Assembly: GCA_011109175.1 (NCBI GenBank)
Contig: RDEW01000095.1
Coordinates: 1 to 64,000, forward strand
DNA: 64,000 nucleotides
Direction of reading: 5' to 3'
Source of the DNA: Dicyema japonicum
Taxonomy: Eukaryota > Dicyemida > Rhombozoa > Dicyemidae
Shown: positions 22,840 to 34,546 of the stretch, piece after piece
Position numbering within the stretch: the stretch's first letter is position 1
How the letters are laid out: the number at the start of each line of letters is the position of its first letter
Program-made: the position numbers and the translations under genes
The notes under the pieces: model-generated
The model's database searches: none
Seen by the model: only the letters and a program-made list of their open reading frames with translations
What the model was told of the DNA's origin: nothing

Positions 22840-23740
22840 ACAAGTGATGTCGGACAACAGAAAATCTAAATCCCGTTTATTGGTGAATGGTGTCCCTCAA
22901 GGTTAACCTCTCTCCCCTGCTCTTCAACTTGTACATCAATGACCTTCCCACCAATGATTATCCCGATACATTGATACTCTCATACGCAGATGACATTGTT
23001 ATTGCGACGAGAGACTCTAACTATGAGAAGGCAGGGATGAAACTTCAAAGTTATATTGTATGTTGGAACATTGGCTCATATCAAATCGACTGGATGTTTT
23101 TACAGGAAAGTCATTTATAACAAATTTCTCTACATATAGAAGATCATTATACTCTCCCGAAATCAAATTATTTGGATATGAATAGATCTCCAACAATACT
23201 AGGATTAAAGTTGGCTACTCTCCTGACATTCGGCGAACAATTCAATGACGTTATTACCAAGGTCAGGAGGAGGACCAACATATTGAAAATTTTGTCCCGA
23301 TCACCAATCGGGCACAACACCTTCTTACTACAGAAATTTACAGACAATACATACTGCCAGTAATCGAATACACATGCCCTTCCTGGAACTCGATGATTTC
23401 TGAATCGTCGTCTCAAAAATTAAAAGCCGCACAACTTGCTGCCTTGAAAATAATAATAAGAAAACCGTGAATAACGTATTGAATGTTAAAGGACATCTAA
23501 GGTGGAAAGTGAAGTCATTTCTACAGCGGGCAATGAAAACCGGCTGTCAGCTTTCACTCTCTATATCTGACTATCTAGAAAATGCGGGGAATCTATGGAG
23601 AATGAGACCGTCCCCGTTTTTACCAATTCTGTTAAATCTTTGAAGACCCCGAACGAGAGCTAAAACCCTGAAAATTGGGATCACTTAATTATTAGTTAAC
23701 TTTTAACTTTTTCTAATCCGGTGATCTTGGGGTAAAAAAA
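22840..23740 (+). mobile_element. Jockey-like LINE, RT fragment to 3' end
   Basis: Readable blocks: LLVNGVPQG followed by LSPLLFNLYINDLP and LILSYADDIVIATRD (catalytic box near 22985), then, with frame changes, TTEIYRQYILPVIEYTCPSW. The 3' end near 23735 resembles that at 21730. Several stops make it non-functional. Confidence 0.75.
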
Positions 23741-24169
23741 ATTTTTTATTATAAAAATTTTTATTTTGGGCTACCAGTTAAAATTAAATTTTTTATACTT
23801 TTTTAAATAATTTTTAGAAATTAAAATTAATTTATTAAGGCCCTTTGGCGTTCGAGGTGAGGGTAGAAAACCAGGAGGAATGATTCAAATGCATAATTGA
23901 TAGCTGTAAAAAAATAATAGCCGCGTGGCGCTATGTGGTGCTTCGTGGCTTTAAAATTAAAAATTTCGTCTTTCCTCTGAAAAGAAGCCGGTTTATTTTA
24001 TTTATTTTAAAAGAAGCCGGTTTAGAATGATAAGGTTGACTTATCAGCCCGGATGTGATACTAAATAATAATTCAAATGCGTATTCGACATGAGTTCAAG
24101 AGAGGGACGTCCATGATTTCCCGAGACCAAATGCATCGAACAGGATAGGGTAGGAGAGAGTAGTATCAA

Positions 24170-24240
24170 CGATCAGACGGACGCGGCACGAATAGATTTA
24201 TAGTTAATGTTGTTGCTTATAATAATAACAGTTTGTCCTG
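24170..24240 (+). mobile_element. R4/Dong-like LINE 3' tail
   Basis: The string gacgcggcacgaatagattt followed by ttgcttataataataa is nearly identical to 62009-62070, the end of another R4-like copy. Only the tail is present here. Confidence 0.6.
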
Positions 24241-24740
24241 AAATGATGGAATAATTTCCATAAAAAGGCATCTTCTCGAATTTCGAGTAAGATGCAGATA
24301 TGATCTGATTTCAGCCAAAGGGGACGTTCCGGAGAGATGGCGTTTTTAAAGAACTCTCGAGGAATTTCGTCGAGTGATGCATAACAGCAAGGTAGGTGTT
24401 TGTTTCGAACGTCGCAATAAGACTCTGAGAAATTGGTTCTCCATCACCTCCAATTTACTATGTGCTGATGGTAATAGTAGGGGATTCATGATGTACAAGC
24501 AAATTCTAAGCACGTTAAAACGAATTATTTGTATATAAGTTCCAACGAAGGGATACAAGAAACTTGAGAATGCGAAAAAAAACCTTCAATTTTCTCATCT
24601 TCTGTCTGACCCTCGAAGCTACCAGGCCCACTAGATGTGTGAATGAAACAATTGGATCAAAAATAACTATGAGGATGGATAAAGACTTCTTGGTAGGGAT
24701 TGAGGATTTCCCCAAATTGAATTCCTGCATTATTTTCGTC
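24240..24740 (-). mobile_element. Jockey-like LINE, post-RT fragment
   Basis: Minus-strand translation gives ILIVIFDPIVSFTHLVGLVA with SRVRQKMRKLKVF, followed by VMENQFLRVLLRRSKQTPT. This fits the ILGVxFDxxLxFxxH block and the following region of Jockey elements. One frameshift near 24540 breaks it. Confidence 0.6.
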
Positions 24741-25925
24741 TCTCTCCGTAACGAGCTATATATTTTTTAATGTAATTTCTCTGAGGTGCCTTTTTAGAAA
24801 ATCAAAGACTAAGCCCGTTCAATGACTCTTGCACAGTTCGTGTCGCCTTCTCAGGCCTTCAATGTTTCGATGCGACTATGAGGTCGTCAGGGTAAGAAAA
24901 ATAATAACGTTTTGGTAATCTGGAGTGGGAATATCGCTAAGAAATTGACTAGGATAACGAGATTTTTGTGGATCTTCATTTGATAGGTGTGGCTCGATTT
25001 TGACGCTTGGTCAGTTGAGATCAGTTTTTCTAGCACAAATAAAAGCGAGCAGATAAGGGAGATCGATCGACAGTAGAAACAAGTGGGTGATTTGTTTTAC
25101 TTAAAAATGTGGCAATCAAAGATTTTTTCAAAAATGAAAAATTACTTTTTGTGACCTATAAATTGAGATTTTGGTCATTTCCGACATGCAGATGGTTCGA
25201 AATGTTTAGTTTGCAAATAAGAGGTGTTATCTGATCCTCGGACAGTTCTTCCATATTATCGAAATTCAGTTTTCCGTTGGGACGAGGCGATAACATTATC
25301 AACATTTCTTCCGAAAGTTGAGTTACTCTCAGAATTTTTACTTTATAAAAAGTATTTGTTTTCCGTTAACGATTAAACTTTAACTTTTTTAAATTTCCTT
25401 GCGAATAAAGTTGTAAAGTAAAGTTAACGATTAAAGATGGGGAGAGGTGAACATCTTTACAGGAAGTTTGATCCGTCACGAAATCTTATAAATATTTAGT
25501 TCATTAGGGAGTTTTAGTTCATTAGTTAGTTTAAAGAGACTCCCGCGTTATCCGTAAGGATATGAATACTTAGGGTTCCGCTCTTTTGCTATCCGACCTA
25601 CTAGTTTTCTCAATGCAACTTTTTCCTGGCATGCTTTCTCAACTTCATCGAGGTCGTACCGCTGTTCTCATTTTTCTACACCAATGAACATAAATAAACC
25701 AAAGTTGAAACCACGTTTTTTATGTGAGATTCAAAATGTGGCTAAATTCAAGTTACTTTCAATTATTTTGACGAGGAGATTTAGTAATCATCAATGTCAA
25801 TTTGTCAGCATTCTAAGATAACGGACATTTAGCAATTACTATGCCTTAGGGTAATTGTATAATTGAAGATTAGATCCATCATTATTGCTCTGTTATCAAA
25901 ACCACGTGACTCGAATAATGTTAAT
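24741..25925. other. Intergenic, one diverged repeat
   Basis: No gene supported. Near 25185-25265 a segment with ttatctgatcctcggacagt is a diverged relative of gacatctgatcctaagacag in the long duplicated repeat at 32430 and 35008. Confidence 0.4.
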
Positions 25926-25929
25926 AATT

Positions 25930-26180
25930 CAAAGTAAACAATTATATCTTATAAAGACAAGATATGGTTCCGGACTCGAATCCCGCTGCTATCCATTTCG
26001 ATCGATGACTCTGAGATTGACAAATGGCACCGTCATGATTGATTCTTCACTGCGGAACCGAATTGCTTCAGGGAATCACACGCAAGCAAAAAAGAAAAGA
26101 ACAAAAAGTTAAGAACCCCTTTGATACCTGGAATTAATTAGCATAACTGTTCTTTACTTGTAAAATAGTGTGAGTTAGCC
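25930..26180 (+). mobile_element. SINE-1 family copy, diverged
   Basis: It has a B-box-like ggactcgaatcccgc, then caccgtcatgattgattc and tgttctttacttgtaaaa, all in the same order as in the copy at 8945-9245. Confidence 0.55.
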
Positions 26181-26808
26181 TAAGTTGAGATGAGTCCTGG
26201 AAACAACATTCTCCTCAGCGGAGGGACTGTATTATTATTAGACGAGACAACTTTCAAGTCTCAATCAGTCTCTCTGACTGATGTTGTGAACTTACTTTAA
26301 AATCAAAACCAAACAGTATAAAGAAGAACAATTATGGTAGTTCATCTGAACCTCCACCATTGGAATAATTTTCCTACTCGGTCATCGTGTTTTTCATTTA
26401 TTGAAGGAAACCCTTTGTGTAATAAATTAATCTTTGAAAATACTGCACCTGTCCTATTGATTAATACTAATGCATTTTCATTAGACTGACAAATAAACTG
26501 TAAAATCAATAAGTTATAATATTTTCAGTTTAATTAGCTTTTTTGTTTTATTTACTTTAAAATACAAGTCTGAAGCATCCTTCACTGGTCAACATCAATT
26601 AATGAGTGACCTATATTTACTTCAAACTGGTTACTGACAAAATCAAAATTATATAAGTTTGTGAGAAATTACAACAGTTGCCACTTGAGTAATAAGTATA
26701 TAAGGCAAATAGATGTGAATTCACAGGCGACGGTAATTATTGAGTTTTACCAACGGCATTATAAATAACGAAAATAAAACTCAAAGTCGACGTTTAATTA
26801 AAAAAATA

Positions 26809-27919
26809 ATGGACGACGGAGTTTTTATGACTGAAAATTACAACATAACAATTCCATCAAAATCTCCTAAAAATGGTACATTTATCGAATATTTTCCTTG
26901 TTGGCTCAAACTGTGTTGACATTTTAATTTATGATTTTTGTCTATCAATAATTACTAAAATGCATGATAAACAGTAAAAATGATCTCATTATTATTAAAA
27001 AAATTCATTATCCTCATTTAATTGATTGCTTTAGATAAGATTGAGTCAATCTGTCATCACTGTAAAACTCCAATAACACAAAATTCAATGGTAATGATCG
27101 AGGACAGTGGAAATAAAATTATGTGGCACGAGGATTGTTTCAACTGTGATTCATGTAGTCTCAATTTGGCATTCCACGATACTTGCCTGTTTAAGGATAA
27201 AAGCAAGCTTTACTGTGAGGAAGACTATATAAAGTTTGTTCATTTTTAATCACAAGATCACTCGACTTTTCTTGCAAAAACTGTGGAAGTATAATAAACA
27301 AATGTGACTATGCCATCAAATATGATGACTATTTTTACCACGAGGACTGTTTTGTGTGCAAAATATGTCTTTACAAGCCGAATGTCGGGGAAAGGTTCTA
27401 CTTTCGTGGTGGGGATTTATTATGTCCGGAACATTCAAAGATGACTGACTGCTCTAAAAATTATATGAAACAATTAGAAAGTATTTTATTAACTATTCCT
27501 ATCATTATTTGAATTATGTAAACTTTGTAGCAATCAGTTGTGGAGTCGATCACATTTTCAAGCAGGATGACTTTAATCTGACCAAAAACAAGGAAAACGA
27601 CAGAAGGACGAGAAATAGAAAACACAAGTCATCACGTGTTAGAACTGTTCTAACAGAGGCTCAATTAGAAGCCCTAAATAACTACTATGACGCAAATCCC
27701 CGACCAGATGCCGTGATGAAGGAACGATTGGTAGAACTAACAGGACTCAATCCAAGAGTCATTCGTGTGTGGTTTCAAAATAAACGTTGTAAAGAAAAGA
27801 AAACTCAAACCTATGACGATGGCAAACAACCTCAGTTCTTTCATGGAAACTGGAATCCTCACTTTGCAGCCTTTGGAAGTCGATTTAGAACAAGTTCCAA
27901 TAACTCATTCCATAGCTAA
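26809..27919 (+). CDS. ISL: Islet-type LIM-homeobox transcription factor
   Basis: Nuclear DNA-binding regulator; Islet factors specify neurons and other cells in animals. Four exons: 26809-26875, 27035-27233, 27257-27480, 27531-27919. Exon 2 encodes LIM1 ([21 protein letters not shown]) and exon 3 encodes LIM2 ([20 protein letters not shown]), both with the full set of zinc ligands. Exon 4 has the homeodomain: [52 protein letters not shown]. The NPRPD...TGL...[13 protein letters not shown] signature is Islet-specific. Introns are 159, 23 and 50 nt, so two are much longer than elsewhere in the window. The C-terminus after the homeodomain is short. Confidence 0.93.
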
Positions 27920-29940
27920 GTGATTTTCGTATCTTAAATTGATTTATAATTGATCCATGTTGTAGTATTTTGACATATTTTGTCACTAATGGAATGTAAT
28001 TAATTATTTGTGAGATAGTGTATATTTTTCTGCTAGGCACTACTAAAATGGTTTTATTTTGGGGGGTCTAATCAACACATGAGCTTGGAAGGACCTCTTC
28101 CTTTTAACAGTTGTCTTACATAAAGTTCCACGTCCTTCCAATATAGCGTGTTACCGACATTTTTATGTTCCTCATGACACAGCTCTGTCAAATGAATCTA
28201 AGGCAGTAAGAGACTAGTTTTCTCTGCTGAGATGATCAAAGCCTGGAGACACGCCATTGGTGTGTTCTTCAAAAAGCCGTTTTTTTGACAACTTGTAGCA
28301 GTTTTTTGTATACTATTTTCTCCATGATTTTTTGTCATAGTGCTGGTCAATCTTATGGAACGGTACCTCTTCAGGACCAGAGCCACCATATCCACTAAAT
28401 TTAAGTTAGCTTTTCAACGTTGGTTGTTTAGTCTGTTTATCTGCCTCCTGTTAACATCATGTCTTCTAATAGAGGTCGTGGTTTTTCCGGCCATTGGAAA
28501 GCCATCATAACTTGCTCCGTGGCTGGTAGACCTGCAGTTAATACATGCCCTTCCGTTGGCCGATGACGAGCAGTTTGGAAGACTCTGTGGTCTTCCAGAC
28601 TTCTCTTTATTCCGCTACAATCTCTTGGGAAGTGTCGAACAGCAGTTTTCTTGCTCATTTACTGGTAGAGGACTCCTAATAATTATGAGGAGAGATATTA
28701 TATTCGCAGATATCTTTAATGTGTCTTTTTTCTGTGAAGGGATAATGTCCTGGAACACATTTCAAATCTTTTTAGGAGGCGATAAAAATTATCAATATAA
28801 TTTCATAATGCGAATTTCCTCAAGTAATCGTTGCACGCGGGTACCCCAACGAACACTGCTGGAGATTTGAAAAGGAAGAAGTAACGCGGCATTAGGGATC
28901 GATTCGCTTTCCAGCCGATCTCCGTTGAGACGTCTGGCGTTATTGTCCCGATCACGTCTGAGTTTATCAGGCTAATAAAGCGGCTTGCAGGACTGAGGAT
29001 GGGTGAGCCTAGAATAACGCGATGACTCTTCCAGAACATTGAACTCGTGATCATGAAAGGTAACTCCCATTATGAGCTCAACACCTGCAGACATAACAGA
29101 CCTTATCATTACAACTAACTTTATTTTATTTATAATAATCATAGAGACAGAGGTTGACACTGATCTCGGGGACTGGGATTATTTAGTATTTTGATTTTTC
29201 TTTGTCTTTCTCAATTTCTCTGGGGTTCTTGTTATATTCAAAGTCATTTTCAATCGAGGCTAGGCGCTTTTTGAAGAACTACGGAAGAAAGCAACAGTCA
29301 TCAGAGGTTAGAGAAAACAGTTCCAGTCAAAAATAAGCATTACGAGATTGTATTGTCGCATCTTATTGATTTACTCATCACCATATCGGGGAAGAACTTA
29401 TAATGCCATCAATTCAACAAAAGTCTACAATAGCAATCACCAATGTCCTCGGAATATTGTGAAGTCTATTTCAATCAACAATACAGGGACGAATCCATTA
29501 TATGACATTCAACGAGGAAAATAATCGAAAAAAACGGAATTACAACTAAATGAGTCAATACTTCTTTAAATTAATCCTTACATATCTTCGTTTCGTCAAA
29601 GATAGATTATGGAGGTATTTTTTTAATTTTGTTAAAAGGGACGATGATGAAAAAGTTTGGGAGCCCTTGTCTATATTCTTCCTTTGATGTCGTAGCCGAC
29701 CTCTTATAGTCCCAATCTATTGAGATTTTTTCCTTCAGACGAAAAGGTTTTTTCAACTCTCCTTTCAGAGGAGTTTAATGGCCGAGGTTTCCTGCGTTTT
29801 TGAAAGAACAAACTTTATTACCAAAAAATACAAAAATGGTATTTTTGTTAATGCTTTTTGTAACACAAGTCATGACGTAGTTTGAACTCCCCTCACGTGA
29901 TATACGTCATTTTATATTTTATTTCACGCTGCTATGTAAG
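27920..29940. other. Long stretch without a supportable gene
   Basis: Several frames of 60-104 codons occur on both strands at 28198-29160, but none shows a domain I recognise and none is consistent with micro-intron splicing. The higher GC there suggests transposon debris. From 29200 to 29940 the sequence is AT-rich with no signal. Confidence 0.4.
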
Positions 29941-29949
29941 AGTCAAGAA

Positions 29950-31400
29950 TTGCATTTCTCCTTAAGAAGTTTGCCATTCTCTTCTCTGCGACTTCTCCGA
30001 TCAAGATTAATGGCTATCCTTTTATCATCTTGTGTCTCGTCGAGTTGACTGGGCAGAGCAATCTTGACCCTGCTCTTCTCGACTTTTCCAGAAGCGAGAT
30101 GATATGTTTATTGTCTCTAGTGAAGTACCACTCATAAAGTCCATCATCTTTATATATCAGAGATCTTTTATTTGGTGACCTAGGAGACGGGAAATTTGTA
30201 TATCCACTACTGTATAAACTGTAGTTTCCAAGTGCTCATATAATGGACTTTTTTTCGTTGTTTGATTGTAGTCACAGTCCATTCGTAGAATAACTCTGTC
30301 TCCTATATTCAGCGATTCTTCATCATTTTTTCCATCTTTTCTTTAGCATTTTTTCTGCAGCTACCATAGTATGCCTTCGTGCAGAATCCCGTGACAAAGA
30401 TAGATCTTCATCTTCTTCATACTTTAGTGATCTATTTAAGCGTTCATCAGATATTTGTGGCGGATAATCCACTCAATTAAAAATCTTGAAAGGAGCAAGT
30501 TTGGTGGTCTCGTGATTGGTAATATTGTAACTGAATACAATATCTCCTAGACTGGATTGATATTTTCACAGAGTTCCATCAGTAGAACAAACGGATGATA
30601 ACCATTTTTGAGAGATTGATTACATGATACCTCTCTACATGGCCTTGAACCCACGGTGCTCTTGGTCGTTCAAAATATGTTTAACATTTAGCCTGTTACA
30701 AACTTCTTTAAGAAAAGAGTTTCTGAACTCCAAACCATTGTCTGTTTGAAGTATAATAGGTGGTCCATGGGTGCAAAAAAATTTCTGGAAAATCAGAAAT
30801 TTTTTCAGCTGTTATAGTTTTAGCCATATCGACCATAACAAATTTCGAAAAAGAATCAACCATTGCAAAAATCTAAATGTAAACTGAAGAGATATTACCC
30901 AAGAATATCCGTTATTCAATCTGGAATATCTTCTCAGATCCATCAAATCAGCAATATACCTATCACGCGGATATTCCACAATGATAGCAGTAATTGGAGG
31001 CTTAGTCTCAGTAAGTCTTTTGGTAGACACATTACTTTAGTGCATCTGCAACTTCTACACGAGTTAAATTGTAGATCTTTTTTCTTAGCAAACTAAATAA
31101 ACGATCTCTCCCCATATGTTGCAAAATTGTGTTCACTCTAATGACTAACAGGCAAAAATACTATTATCAATTGTTGTTTCAGTTTTGCTTATTCCTCACA
31201 AAAAATCGCTGAAATAAATTGTTGCCCTAATCCTATTATAATCGAATTACTCTGTAATAGACTATATCGTCCTAGCATGGTGCTAGTCTCCAAATGCGCT
31301 GTTTACTCTTTCTTGAAAGCAACGCATCAAGATATCCATTTTCAAGATATTCGATTATCTGACGCAACTCATCCATCTTCAACTTTAACCTTAAAACCAT
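29950..31400 (-). mobile_element. Relic retroviral-type DDE integrase (Ginger/KRBA2-like)
   Basis: Minus-strand pieces, in order from 31400 down: MDELRQIIEYLENGYLDALL; ILQHMGRDRLFSLLRKKIYN; RYIADLMDLRRYSRLNNGYS (first Asp); FAMVDSFSKFVMVDMAKT; then a TDNGLEFRNSF block (second Asp, about 30712-30750) and RPRAPWVQGHVERYHV (Glu). The spacing and the RPRxPWVQGxVER block are those of integrases of the KRBA2/SCAND3 and Ginger type rather than of Tc1 or hAT transposases. Frameshifts and stops are frequent. No terminal repeats were found by eye, so the element class is uncertain. Confidence 0.6.
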
Positions 31401-31462
31401 GTGAAGAAATAAAATAATTTATAAAATATTAATAAACTTTTTTTGTTAATTAAGTATAATAA

Positions 31463-31690
31463 CGAGTGACGCCGTCATCAGTGAATACTCACTGCGGAAC
31501 TGGATTGTCTAGAAAGGACACTCACACAAGAAAAAGAAAAAAAAGAAGTGAAGATCATTCCTTGGTTCTACGATTAGTTAAAATTAACTGTTCTTTACTT
31601 AAATAAAATGTGTGTCCTGCCTATGCGGAGCTATAAAATACTATGGCTCTCGTGAAAAGGCTTTATTATTATTATTATTATTATTAAGTA
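31463..31690 (+). mobile_element. SINE-1 family copy
   Basis: It starts with gagtgacgccgtcatcagtg and ends with atggctctcgtgaaaaggc and a long att repeat (31665-31686). The tRNA-like head is missing. Confidence 0.65.
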
Positions 31691-32929
31691 TAATAAAATA
31701 TCATTAAAATGACACTCTATTCATATTGACTGGTTTTTTGCCACTTTATGTTTTTAAAATATTAACGATTTTAATTAAAAATTTCACCATTAAACTCAGA
31801 AAAATCTGAATTATCCAGTGAACTAATTTTTATCTTGATTGGTTTGGAGTTCCACGTACGACGGTGACAGTTTAATTAATTATTTAGAAGTAGATAAAAT
31901 TAGGTGATCGGGCGCTAGCTTAACGGATCCCCCTTTGGTTCTCCTCTCTTTGCTACCATACTTATGATTGTCAAATCTTCAGACTTACATTGAATATGTT
32001 CCTGAGGATTTTTAATGAGATTTTTGGATCTGGTTTTGACGCAATCATGACCCGATGTTTTATTCTTTACGACTCGCATGGACATTTAACTTCTGCCAAA
32101 GAAATATACATGGTAGTCGTTTCCCCCGATAAAGATTCAATCAAGGCTCATTAGTGATATCACCTTTATCATCCACTTCAAATATCTTTTAAGTTGTGGC
32201 AGTTAGAAAAGACAAGAGCAACTGTAAAGCTTGCGATGAAGAAAGAGATGAATAAGGAGTTCACCAGCAAAGAAAAACGGGCTGATAGAGAAGAATGGTT
32301 AGGAGTCATAGCCGTATGGTAAAAATTCTGGCAATTAACCATCTCCCTTAACTACCCCCTATGTCAACCCTTTATTAAATAATAAAAATGCCCCATTAGA
32401 GATGGTTCTAGGTGTTTTAGTGTGCAAATAAAAATGACATCTGATCCTAAGACAGATCCTCATATTTCTGATGGTGGTTCGTTGATCCGAAAATTATTTT
32501 ATAAACATTTTTCTTTTTCTCTTCAGCTTGTGCGATGGTTCAATTATTTAACCAGCCATTGTGGCTAATATTCACGAAAACTTATTAAGCGGGATTTAGG
32601 CCTGGGAGTCGGATAAAACTTCTTGAGCATTTTAGAGCATTTTATTGATTTTTAAATGTTCTAGTCTGGATAATTATAATTATTACTGTCATAGTAACAA
32701 ATGGTACTAATTAAGTTCTTATATGTACCACACGTAAAATTATTTTTTTCGCTGTTCTTCAAGAATTGTCGATTGCAGGTCATATTTCTAAGAATATCGA
32801 CTTTGCTTCCAGTTTTTAGTTGATTTTTCAAAAATTTTTTTATTTATATTTTTAAATGACAAAAATACTTAATACTAAAGGAATTTTAGAACTGGATTGG
32901 CTTCAAGTGTCGATAGTTTATAATAGTGA

Positions 32930-33180
32930 GTTATTTTTAAGTTAGTCAATCGTTAACCAAAAAAGGCTTTCTCCGCTGAACGCATGACATCAGATCGACT
33001 GTGGTGGGTTTGAATCCAAAAGATGGACTTTTCAACGAAGATGAATTCTTGTCAACTGGATCTTACCTTCGTGGCGGCGGTCCATCTGGCACGATACATT
33101 TGTTGAAGTGGGTCTTCCTACCTTCTCCCGGACCAACATAGCTGGTTAAGATTTCCATTATGGAATTCTTATTTTTCTCT
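32930..33180 (+). mobile_element. SINE-3 family copy (inside copy A)
   Basis: tRNA-like head with ctccgctgaacgcatgacat and a B box gggtttgaatcc, followed by tcttcctaccttctcccgg. The same order is found on the minus strand at 42400-42790 (cctaccttctccctgacc) and near 62820-63050. It recurs at about 35510-35750 in copy B. Confidence 0.6.
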
Positions 33181-33749
33181 CAATATTTTATTCAAAAACA
33201 GAAACAAAAATATTAGTAACAAATTAAAGTGATATTAGGCACATTGCCTCGTACAATGGATATTTCCATGTGCTGTAGAAACCATCTCCTTTTGCAAGGG
33301 TCTCTTAAAAATAAAAGCGGACAAGATTGAATATGGCATTTCATTTTACTTTCTTGGCCTCGGCAAAGCGTCCCTCCACGAGAAAGTAAAGGCTGCTACG
33401 ATTCATAACTTCGGACTTTTTTAACCTCAAGTCTTTTTGAGATTTATTTGAACGCACATTTCTGATTATCCAAGTAAGGATAATTGAGGATGTATTTTGT
33501 TGTAACAGGATATTCTATTAGGTACGTCTGTTCACTTCAACTTCTTGGGTGATAGGATTATCCATCAATTCGTATTCAGAAACACCTTCAGTAGCATAAG
33601 AAGAGATAATATTCTTAGACTTGTTATCAATACTATTGACAATCTTCTAATCTTTTCTATGAATTAAATCCATTTATCTATGGACTCGTCGAAAATAATT
33701 TGAAAAAAACTAAAAAAACCAATTTAAAAAAATAATGGCTACTTGGATT

Positions 33750-34090
33750 TCAATTTAACGAGTTCCGGGAAAGAGGCCTGATAGTTCGAAATCTCGCTGC
33801 TGTATATTCCGACTAGAAGTTCTACGCATCTACGATGCTTTGGGTTGACTAGTGACGCCGTCATCAGTGAACATCTCACTGCTGAACCAGATCGTCTATA
33901 AAAGGACTAACGCGCTGCAAAAAGAAAAAAGAAATGAAGGGCATTCCTCGGTTCTTTTTCTACGATTAGTTATCATAACTGTTCTTTACTTAAATAAAGT
34001 GTGCGTCCTGGCTGGGAGTGCAATATTAAAGTAAATGTCCAGCGCAGTATTAATATGGCTCTTTGTAAAGTGCAGTATTATTATAGCGAT
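33750..34090 (+). mobile_element. SINE-1 family copy (inside copy A)
   Basis: Contains agttcgaaatctcgctgc (degenerate B box), tagtgacgccgtcatcagtg, the tttacttaaataaagtg block and a short att tail. Its counterpart in copy B is at about 36330-36652. Confidence 0.7.
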
Positions 34091-34546
34091 AAAGTGTCAT
34101 TAAAATAAGAAAGTGAAATTTAAACAAAAAATTTTTATTATTTTTACTTAAAACAACCAATGTCTTTAACTAAGTTTGATCACTCCCATTTTGAGCCTGT
34201 TCAAGACAAAGTCCTTCGTCGAGTTTGTTTCTCTTCTAAGCGATTTTACGTCCGATATTAGAGACTTAATCGCAATAGGCATGAAATGATAGTTTTCCTG
34301 AAAGGTTTCGTATTTTTACTGTTAGTTTACAGGGGAAATATATTAAGATCAATTCTTTTAAACTACTTACTCTAAAGTGATTTGTAATTTTCATGGGAGT
34401 TTGTGCTCGTGGAAAGAACTGTTTATATTTGTAACAAACAGACCCAACCTCTCTCCCTCGCCAAACAACTACTAATTAATTTGCTTGGTAGTAGCTAACG
34501 GACGAACATTAAACTACCGTTCTCAGATTTCTAAATAATAAGTGAN

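Larger units (their letters stand above)
31988..34545 (+). repeat. Long repeat, copy A (probable allelic duplicate)
   Basis: Nearly identical to 34547-36751, which begins immediately after the N at 34546. Both start with cattgaatatgttcctgagg and end with ctaaataataagtga. Copy A carries about 360 bp (34089-34448) absent from copy B; otherwise only scattered changes separate them. Inside lie a SINE-3 copy (about 32930-33180) and a SINE-1 copy (about 33750-34090). No protein-coding gene is recognisable in it. The arrangement fits two haplotype contigs joined end to end. Confidence 0.8.
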
